A stretch of 64,000 nt of DNA from NCBI RefSeq assembly GCF_016859125.1, contig NZ_CP069338.1:11101501-11165500 (forward strand), read 5' to 3'. The notes beneath the pieces are model-generated. The model was given only the letters and a program-made list of their open reading frames with translations, searched no databases and had not been told where the DNA came from. Of the stretch, positions 58,641-64,000 are shown piece by piece; positions within the stretch are counted from its first letter, which is position 1; every line of letters starts with the position of its first letter. Both the position numbers and the translations under genes were made by a program. The stretch is from Archangium violaceum (GTDB lineage: Bacteria > Myxococcota > Myxococcia > Myxococcales > Myxococcaceae).

Positions 58641-59223
58641 CCGGCTTGCCGCGCGTGGCGATACGCTTTCGGATCCGGCTCAGCGACTCGGGCTTCACGC
58701 CGATGTAGCTGGCCAGCTGGTACTGGGGAATCCGCTGGATGATGTCCGGCCGCGTCTTCGAGAGCTCGAGGTAGCGCTGCTCCGGGGTATCGGTGAGATA
58801 GGAAGCGAACCGCTCCTGCTGTTCCGCCAGGACCTTCTGCATCACCATCCGGGAGATGCTCTCGAAGCGAGGGAAGCGTCGATACAGGTCCCCCTCGCGT
58901 TGCTCGGTGCCCACCACCATCGTGGTGTCTTCCGCGCAGACCAGGAAGTGATCCGCCGGGGTCTGGTTCATCATGCTGTGAATCGAGAGGACCCATTCGT
59001 CCTCGGTGAAGAACCCGTTGCTCCGCTCTTCACCGTCGACGACGTAGTACTGGCGGACGCAGCCCTGGAGGACGAAGTAGGCCTCGGTGCAGACCTGGCC
59101 CGCCATGAGCAAGTGCGTGCCTTTCGGACAGGTCTTCACCACCATACTGTCCAGGATGGCCTGGGCTTCCTCGTCCGACAGAGGAGAGATGCGGCGGAAG
59201 TAGTCGACGAGCTTGTGTTTCAT
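58618..59223 (-). CDS. Crp/Fnr-family transcriptional regulator
   Basis: The protein is 201 residues. The cyclic-nucleotide-type beta-roll lies at residues about 15-115 (VVKTCPKGTHLLMAGQVCTE, AYFVLQGCVRQYYVVDGEER). The C-terminal winged helix is IPQYQLASYIGVKPESLSRI followed by RKRI. This is the short Crp subgroup that lacks canonical cAMP contacts. 3' end overlaps the DUF4386 gene tail to tail, so each may influence the other by antisense transcription. Confidence 0.9.
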   Translation of the reverse strand: MKHKLVDYFRRISPLSDEEAQAILDSMVVKTCPKGTHLLMAGQVCTEAYFVLQGCVRQYYVVDGEERSNGFFTEDEWVLSIHSMMNQTPADHFLVCAEDTTMVVGTEQREGDLYRRFPRFESISRMVMQKVLAEQQERFASYLTDTPEQRYLELSKTRPDIIQRIPQYQLASYIGVKPESLSRIRKRIATRGKPATPRRKA

Positions 59224-59320
59224 GAGAGCACCGCGCGACCGGCGGGAACCCCATCATCCCACCGGGTCGGCGGACGTGGGCCGAAAAGAAGAAGCCCATG
59301 TAGCAATGTAGCCCGGGAAA

Positions 59321-59345
59321 GGTGTCAGAGGAATCCTCTGACACC
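59321..59345. repeat. 25-bp palindrome made of two GGTGTCAGAGGA ends
   Basis: GGTGTCAGAGGA (59321-59332), a single A, then the exact complement TCCTCTGACACC (59334-59345). It could be the end-to-end scar of an excised element of the GGTGTCA family, or a regulatory site about 100 bp upstream of the Crp/Fnr gene. It lies in the 345-bp gap 59224-59568, which otherwise shows no gene. Confidence 0.5.
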
Positions 59346-59568
59346 CTCTGCGGCCTTCTGCGGCAGACACCTTCCGCGGCCTGTTGCAGTCCGCCTCCAT
59401 TTCCGCTATTGACCACAAACGGTCTGCAGTTCACCGAGGCGTTGCCGCCCCTGACGGGGAGCTAAACCTGCAAGTTGTGATCTGGACACGCACTTGTCCC
59501 CGTGCCGAGTCGAAAGACGGCAACCATCGACGATCCCTTTACGGAACGGCGCATGACGAGGATCAGCC

Positions 59569-60114
59569 ATGTCCAGACTCAGCCTTCCCTATGCGGTAGC
59601 CGACATCTCGGCGCTGGCCCGCTCGCTGCGTGACCAGCTCGGAAAACTCGGCCACATGCCGGGGCATGTCGAACTGCTCAACATGCTGGCCCGCTCGGCC
59701 GGCTATGCCAACTACCAGCATCTCCGCGCCCAGTTGGAGGCGCAGTCGCGTCTCGCGGCGCCGCGGGCTCCCACACCGGCGCCCGATCACGAGCGCATCG
59801 AGAAGGTGGCGCGCCACTTCGATGATTCGGGGCGCCTGCTGCGCTGGCCAGCCAGGGCCAATCAGCAGGAGCTCTGCCTCTGGGTATTGTGGTCGCGGAT
59901 CCCAAGCGGCAAGGTGTTCACCGAGCAGCAGATCAACGAGCTCCTGAAGCACTGGCATCTGTTCGGCGATCACGCCCTGCTGCGCCGGTCGCTGTTCGAC
60001 TTCCGGCTGGTGGCCCGCACCACCGACGGCCGGCAGTATCGTCGCATCGAGCAGAAGCCGCCGGCGGAGCTCTCGCCGTTGATTGAGCACCTCAACGCGC
60101 GTACCGCCACCTGA
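59569..60114 (+). CDS. DUF2087-domain protein
   Basis: The protein is 181 residues. The N-terminal half (GHVELLNMLARSAGYANYQH) looks like a small helical module found in proteins that begin S-x-L-P-Y-A. The C-terminal half from ERIEKVARHFDDSGRLLRWP through FTEQQINELLKHWHLFGDHA and LLRRSLFDFRLVARTTDGRQ YRR is DUF2087, a domain seen at the end of ArsR/transcription-factor-like proteins. Likely a small regulator. The style resembles Xanthomonadales or Pseudomonas genes. Confidence 0.85.
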   Translation: MSRLSLPYAVADISALARSLRDQLGKLGHMPGHVELLNMLARSAGYANYQHLRAQLEAQSRLAAPRAPTPAPDHERIEKVARHFDDSGRLLRWPARANQQELCLWVLWSRIPSGKVFTEQQINELLKHWHLFGDHALLRRSLFDFRLVARTTDGRQYRRIEQKPPAELSPLIEHLNARTAT

Positions 60115-60267
60115 ATGGAGCGCCTCACGGGCGCGCGCCATGGCTACGCGGTGGAGGGCAGGGCCGCGTACGACAAGGACGCCTCCGAGAAGCACTGGGA
60201 GCGACTGCTGGATTTGTTCGGCCGGACGCCGCGGGGCTCGAGGACCGCTCCACCCGGAAGCGGGTGA
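60115..60267 (+). pseudogene. C-terminal remnant of a dienelactone hydrolase-type gene
   Basis: Immediately after the previous stop the frame reads GARHGYAVEGRAAYDKDASE then KHWERLLDLFGRT, the family-typical end of dienelactone hydrolases (GFAV.GRP.YD..A....W.R.L.LF.RTL), including the catalytic-His region HGYAV. The rest is missing. Together with the N-terminal stub at 41226 it shows at least one such gene has been shredded here. Confidence 0.6.
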
Positions 60268-60339
60268 AGCGGTCCACCCTGGGCGTCGCGTTGGGCTGCA
60301 CGTCGTAGACGGAGAGGTACACGACACCACTCTGACCGT

Positions 60340-60555
60340 AGCGGCTGTAGAAGCGACAATCTCGTCGAACACGGACGAGCTCACGTTCGTCACGTACACC
60401 TGGTACTCGAAGTCCAGGCCGGCCACCGGGGACGGCGCCAGGCCAGGCCCCGCCGCTTCCTTCAGGGCCGCACGCCGCTCCGTCACCAGACGGCGCGCCT
60501 CCGCCGCCCCTTCGAACTTGTCCTCGAAACATCCAGAATCCCGATTGCTTTGCAT
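60340..60555 (-). pseudogene. Unidentified minus-strand gene remnant
   Basis: ATG 60555 opens a coherent frame (MQSNRDSGCFEDKFEGAAEA, then GLDFEYQVYVTNVSSSVFDE) that loses sense near 60340. An overlapping frame gives RRDCRFYSRYGQSGVVYLSV. The FEYQVYVTN phrase is reminiscent of some IS transposase C-terminal regions, but I cannot name the family. Confidence 0.3.
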
Positions 60556-60655
60556 GACAATTCAATCGTGACAATTCCGCGCGGCGGCTCTGACATTCTG
60601 ACAATGCGAGACCAGGTGGTGTCAGACGGAACAATGACTTGCCATCCCGCGGCGT

Positions 60656-60670
60656 TGGCATCAGGCTTGC
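60656..60670 (+). promoter_or_regulatory. Sigma-54-type -24/-12 promoter
   Basis: TGGCATCAGGCTTGC has GG and GC exactly 12 bases apart, matching the TGGCAC-N5-TTGC consensus. It lies 32 bp before the ATG at 60702. A GGTGTCAGACG terminus is 28 bp further upstream (60618-60628). Activation would need an enhancer-binding protein such as the NtrC-type regulator at 27867. Confidence 0.6.
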
Positions 60671-60701
60671 CTCACTTCGAGGCGCTCACAGGAGGATTCC
60701 A

Positions 60702-61400
60702 ATGACATCAGGACTCAACAGCCTCATTGCCGCAGCGAGCCTGGCGCTGCTGACCGCATCGGCGGCGCTCGCGGACGAGACCCCGCTTACCATCACCGAC
60801 CAGGAGCGGCCCGTGGCGGCGATGTTGCAACGCCTTGGGGCGCGCGAAGGGTGGGCAGTCACCTACGAGGATGACCCGCTCAGCTCCTCCGAGCGGCTGT
60901 CCTTGGAGCTACGCTACTCCCGGGGCAGCGGGAAGGAGGCGGAGCTCGACATCCAGGAGGCGGCCCTGCGCAAGCTGCTCGAGCAGCACGCCACCCACAA
61001 GAAGGGAACCTTCCGGCTGGAGCGCACCGAGGCCCTCTGGCACGTCGTGCCCACGAGCGGCTCTCCCTTCGACGCCGGCATCCAGCTGTCCGGCAAGAAG
61101 CGACCCCTGCGCCAGGTGCTGACGGACTTCTGCGCGGCGGTGGAGAAGGCCAGCGGGAAGCGGGTGGTGCTGGGCCGCGTGGGCTCGCTTCCGCTCGACC
61201 AGGTGGTGACAGTGCCCGAGGGGAAGGCATCCGCCCGGGTGCAACTGGCTCGATTGCTGGCGCCGCTTCCGGGCAAGTCCGTCTGGAGCCTCGTCTACAA
61301 TGAGGACCTGGGCGGCTTCATCCTCACCGCGGGCAAGCTCGTGCGCGTCGTGCCCATGGCGCCTCCCGCCCAGAGCACCTCGGGCGCGACTCCGAACTGA
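60702..61400 (+). CDS. Exported protein of unknown function
   Basis: The protein is 232 residues, ATG 60702 after AGGAGG. Signal peptide MTSGLNSLIAAASLALLTAS ending ALA. The mature part starts TPLTITDQERPVAAMLQRLG and has two similar-looking alpha/beta stretches (AALRKLLEQHATHKKGTFRL; VQLARLLAPLPGKSVWSLVY). These are somewhat like the short N-terminal domains of secretins, but no membrane or catalytic motif is present. Preceded by a sigma-54-like promoter. Periplasmic. Confidence 0.7.
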   Translation: MTSGLNSLIAAASLALLTASAALADETPLTITDQERPVAAMLQRLGAREGWAVTYEDDPLSSSERLSLELRYSRGSGKEAELDIQEAALRKLLEQHATHKKGTFRLERTEALWHVVPTSGSPFDAGIQLSGKKRPLRQVLTDFCAAVEKASGKRVVLGRVGSLPLDQVVTVPEGKASARVQLARLLAPLPGKSVWSLVYNEDLGGFILTAGKLVRVVPMAPPAQSTSGATPN

Positions 61401-61425
61401 GGCCGCGCACCGGGCGAACCGCGAT

Positions 61426-61534
61426 GCCATCTCCGTTGCGTCCGCACCCGCTGCTCCAGCACCACCTCGCCACCCTCGCCCAGGATGCACACCTGACTGT
61501 CCCGCTTGTGCGCGTCGATGCCGATGTACTCCAT
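61426..61534 (-). mobile_element. IS110-family transposase, N-terminal remnant
   Basis: The minus-strand ATG 61534 reads MEYIGIDAHKRDSQVCILGE then GGEVVLEQRV, the beginning of an IS110 DEDD transposase (Y.GID.HK...); the first catalytic Asp is in GIDAH. About 37 residues survive before the sequence degenerates. The upstream 61535-61700 stretch, partly its 5' region, contains no gene. Confidence 0.75.
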
Positions 61535-61711
61535 CGCCCATTCCCCCACTTCGGCGGTCACGTCCGCACCGCCGCAATATAGGGCTCGGTGGGCCTCCAC
61601 CCCCCCATGGCGGCCTGGCCGATTCATCTCCTCCATGCACCGGAGAGCCTTGATATCCTCGTCCCGCCGCGGATTCTCCGGCGGCCTTGCCGCAACACAG
61701 GAGCAGGCAGA

Positions 61712-62191
61712 ATGTCAGTGACGATCCAGGTCAACGGCAAAACCCACAAGGTGAATGCCGATGGCGACACTCCCTTGCTGTGGGTCCTGCGTGATCTGCT
61801 GGACATGAAGGGCACCAAGTTCGGCTGTGGCATGGCCGTCTGCGGGGCTTGCACGGTGCATCTGGATGGCAAGCCGACGCGGGCCTGCGTCACGCCGCTG
61901 TCCGCCGTCGGCAAGGCCAAGATCACCACGATCGAGGCGATCGGACAGACCGCCATCGGCAAGAAGGTCCAGGAGGCGTGGCTCCAGGTCGACGTGCTCC
62001 AGTGCGGCTATTGTCAGGCCGGCCAGATCATGGCGGCGACCGCGCTGTTGCAGTCGGTGCCGAAGCCGACCGACGCCGACATCGATGCGGCGATGTCCGG
62101 CAATCTCTGCCGCTGCGCGACCTATCCGCGAATCCGCGCGGCGATCAAACAGGCAGCCGGGCTGCCGACCACCGACTCGCGGGAGGGCTGA
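61712..62191 (+). CDS. iorA: [2Fe-2S] small subunit of an isoquinoline 1-oxidoreductase-type hydroxylase
   Basis: The protein is 159 residues from ATG 61712 (GGAGCAGG upstream). Plant-type 2Fe-2S site C39, C44, C47, C59 ([17 protein letters not shown] ... RAC) and the second cluster C98, C101, C133, C135 ([17 protein letters not shown]). This is the electron-transfer subunit of two-subunit molybdenum hydroxylases that pass electrons to c-type cytochromes. It ends 2 bp before the large-subunit gene. The ior label is by architecture; the substrate may differ. Confidence 0.88.
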   Translation: MSVTIQVNGKTHKVNADGDTPLLWVLRDLLDMKGTKFGCGMAVCGACTVHLDGKPTRACVTPLSAVGKAKITTIEAIGQTAIGKKVQEAWLQVDVLQCGYCQAGQIMAATALLQSVPKPTDADIDAAMSGNLCRCATYPRIRAAIKQAAGLPTTDSREG

Positions 62192-62193
62192 AC

Positions 62194-64000
62194 ATGGACG
62201 GTTCGACCCTCACCTCGCGCCGCTCGTTCCTGAAGGCTTCCGCTGCAATGGGCGGCGGACTGCTGCTCAGCGTGTCCCTGCCGCTGCCGGCTGGCGCCAG
62301 GCCGGGAAAGCCGGGCAAGTCGGCCGCGCCCGCGGTGCTGAACACCTATGTGCGCATCGCACCGGACGGCATCGTCACCATCATCTCCAAGTATCCCGAA
62401 ATCGGGCAGGGGATCAAAACCTCGCTGCCGATGCTGATCGCCGAAGAGCTGGACGTCGACTGGAAGGACGTGCGGATCGAGCAGGCGCTCGCCGACGCGA
62501 CCCAATACGGCCGGCAGGTCGCTGGAGGCAGCATGGCGACGACGCTGCATTACGACGAGATGCGCCGCGTCGGAGCCGCCGGCCGGCAGATGCTGGTCGC
62601 AGCAGCCGCCGCCGAGTGGAAGGTTCCCGAAGCCGAGTGCCAGACCCGAAGCGGAGTCGTTCATCACACACCCAGCGGCCGCACGCTGCGCTACGGTGCA
62701 TTGGCGGCCAAGGCCGCTCGGGTGCCGGTGCCCGAGCTGAGGAGCGTCACGCTGAAGGACCCGGCCCGGTTCCAGATCATCGGCAAACCAACGAAGGGCG
62801 TCGACAGCCCGCGCATCGTCGTCGGTCAGCCGATCTTCGGCATCGATGTGAAGGTGCCCGGCATGCTGTACGCGGTGTTTCAGAAGTGCCCGGTGTTTGG
62901 CGGCAAGGTGGTCAGTGCCAATCTGGAAGCGGTGAAGCGCGAACCGGGAGTGCGCAATGCATTCATCGTGCGCGGCACGACGCCGAACGCGCTCTCCGAT
63001 GGTGTCGCGATCGTCGCCGATAGCTGGTGGCAGGCGCAGAAGGCGCGGAAGTCGCTGCGGGTGACGTGGGACGAAGGTCCGGTCGCCGCCGAAAGCAGCG
63101 AGGGCTATGCGCGTCGCGCCGCCGAGCTGGCGAAACTGCCGCCGGCGCGCTGGCTGCGCAAGGATGGTGACGTCGAAGCGGCGCTCGCGGGTTCGGTGAA
63201 GCGGCTGGAGGCCGCGTATTCCTATCCGTTCCTGGCACACGCAACCCTGGAGCCGCAGAACTGCACCGCGTCGTACAAGGACGGCAAGGTCGAGATCTGG
63301 GCGCCGACGCAGAACCCCGAACCGGGGCGCACGCTGGTGGCTCAGGCGGTGGGCGTGAAGGAAAGCGACATCACCATCCACATGGTCCGGGCTGGCGGAG
63401 GCTTCGGACGGCGCCTGCAGAACGACTACATGGTCGAAGCGGCGGCGATCTCGAAACAAGCCGGTGTGCCGATCAAGCTGGTCTGGAGCCGCGAAGACGA
63501 CATCCAGCACGACTTCTACCGCCCCGCCGGCTTTCACTTCTTCCAGGCGGGTGTGGATGCCCACGGCCGCATCACCGGCTTCCGCGACCACTTCGTCAGC
63601 TTTGGGGAGGGTGAGAATTTCGCGCGCAGCGCCGGCATGTCGCCCAACGAGCTCCCGGCGCAGCTCGTGCCGAACGTCGAGCTGGGCGCTTCGGTGATGC
63701 CGCTGGGCGTGCCGACCGGGCCGCTGCGTGCGCCGGGGAGCAACGCGCTGGCCTTTGTCTACCAGTCGTTCCTGGACGAGTTGGCGCACGCCGCCGGCAA
63801 GGATCCGTTGCAGTTCCAGCTCGAGCTGCTGGGCGAGCCGCGTGAGTTGACGGTTCCACCCAATCCGAACGGCCCTCCACCGGCAGCCTTCCACACCGGA
63901 CGCATGCGCGACGTGCTGAAGCTGGTTGCGGAAAAATCCGGTTGGGGCAAGGGCACGCTCCCGCCACGCACCGGCAGAGGCATCGCCTGCTACTTCTCGC
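62194..64000 (+). CDS. iorB: Molybdopterin-binding large subunit, isoquinoline 1-oxidoreductase/aldehyde dehydrogenase type (runs off window)
   Basis: Open from ATG 62194 to the window end, about 602 residues so far of roughly 730-750. Twin-arginine signal SRRSFLKASAAMGGGLLL targets the folded enzyme to the periplasm. Molybdopterin motifs: AGGSMATTLHYDEMRRVGAA, FGIDVKVPGMLYAVFQKCP, AHATLEPQNCTASYKDG, APTQNPEP, RAGGGFGRRLQND and VWSREDDIQHDFYRP, then PTGPLRAPGSN. Single long gene without FAD domain, unlike xanthine dehydrogenase. Pairs with the 2Fe-2S subunit just upstream. Confidence 0.88.
   Translation, partial: MDGSTLTSRRSFLKASAAMGGGLLLSVSLPLPAGARPGKPGKSAAPAVLNTYVRIAPDGIVTIISKYPEIGQGIKTSLPMLIAEELDVDWKDVRIEQALADATQYGRQVAGGSMATTLHYDEMRRVGAAGRQMLVAAAAAEWKVPEAECQTRSGVVHHTPSGRTLRYGALAAKAARVPVPELRSVTLKDPARFQIIGKPTKGVDSPRIVVGQPIFGIDVKVPGMLYAVFQKCPVFGGKVVSANLEAVKREPGVRNAFIVRGTTPNALSDGVAIVADSWWQAQKARKSLRVTWDEGPVAAESSEGYARRAAELAKLPPARWLRKDGDVEAALAGSVKRLEAAYSYPFLAHATLEPQNCTASYKDGKVEIWAPTQNPEPGRTLVAQAVGVKESDITIHMVRAGGGFGRRLQNDYMVEAAAISKQAGVPIKLVWSREDDIQHDFYRPAGFHFFQAGVDAHGRITGFRDHFVSFGEGENFARSAGMSPNELPAQLVPNVELGASVMPLGVPTGPLRAPGSNALAFVYQSFLDELAHAAGKDPLQFQLELLGEPRELTVPPNPNGPPPAAFHTGRMRDVLKLVAEKSGWGKGTLPPRTGRGIACYFS

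Noticed and set aside
1-64000. CRISPR arrays, rRNA or complete tRNA genes
   Set aside because: No regularly spaced short repeats and no rRNA-like sequence were noticed; the only tRNA-like piece (52535-52600) cannot be folded into a full tRNA.

Overview
The window looks like a high-GC myxobacterial chromosome (Archangium/Cystobacter/Myxococcus type). Supporting signs are a protein with a MYXO-CTERM-like sorting tail, several lipoproteins, sigma-54 regulation, type VI secretion accessory genes (DUF6484, TIGR02270-like, DUF2169) and many decayed IS elements. It is strongly mosaic. The first 2.87 kb is a Pseudomonas-like pqqBCDE block followed by a broken fifth gene. The right end and several regulator-enzyme pairs resemble other Proteobacteria.

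Layout. 1-2868: pqqB (partial), pqqC, pqqD, pqqE and the start of a likely S9-peptidase gene split by a 115-bp miniature transposable element. 2978-7197: alpha/beta-hydrolase remnant, TetR-DoxX operon, IS91-type remnant, secreted metzincin lipoprotein, broken subtilase. 7393-26054: an island-like region bounded by a near-identical 1,005-bp direct repeat. Its left part holds small phage-like or accessory genes, four of which follow the same 30-bp promoter-like cassette; one is split by a complete IS21-family element and another is cut by an ISAs1-family element. Its right part is a type VI secretion cargo cluster ending in a DUF4150-nuclease-like effector and two candidate immunity genes.

26209-38221: a DMT-transporter remnant, an SH3 lipoprotein-like protein, a sigma-54 two-component pair facing an outer-membrane/ABC export operon (two FtsX permeases, LolA-like protein, barrel protein, ATPase), and a GH43 enzyme. 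38631-46903: GNAT, aldo-keto reductase with a divergent LysR, a PQQ-type sugar dehydrogenase (a possible user of PQQ from the left end), an SbnB-like dehydrogenase coupled to an ATP-grasp-like protein, and a vanadium-haloperoxidase/PAP2 protein. 47250-57584: several regulator/oxidoreductase or hydrolase divergons, some intact, some reduced to stubs between IS21 and IS110 remnants. 57975-64000: DUF4386 protein, Crp/Fnr regulator, DUF2087 protein, a sigma-54-promoter-led exported protein, and an iorAB-like molybdenum hydroxylase pair running off the window.

How it fits together. The recurring theme is capture and decay: complete operons alternate with stubs of hydrolases, subtilases and short-chain dehydrogenases. 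Many breakpoints lie at recognisable IS ends, at a recurring GGTGTCA terminus, or at a dispersed GC-rich repeat. No rRNA, convincing tRNA or CRISPR array was seen.
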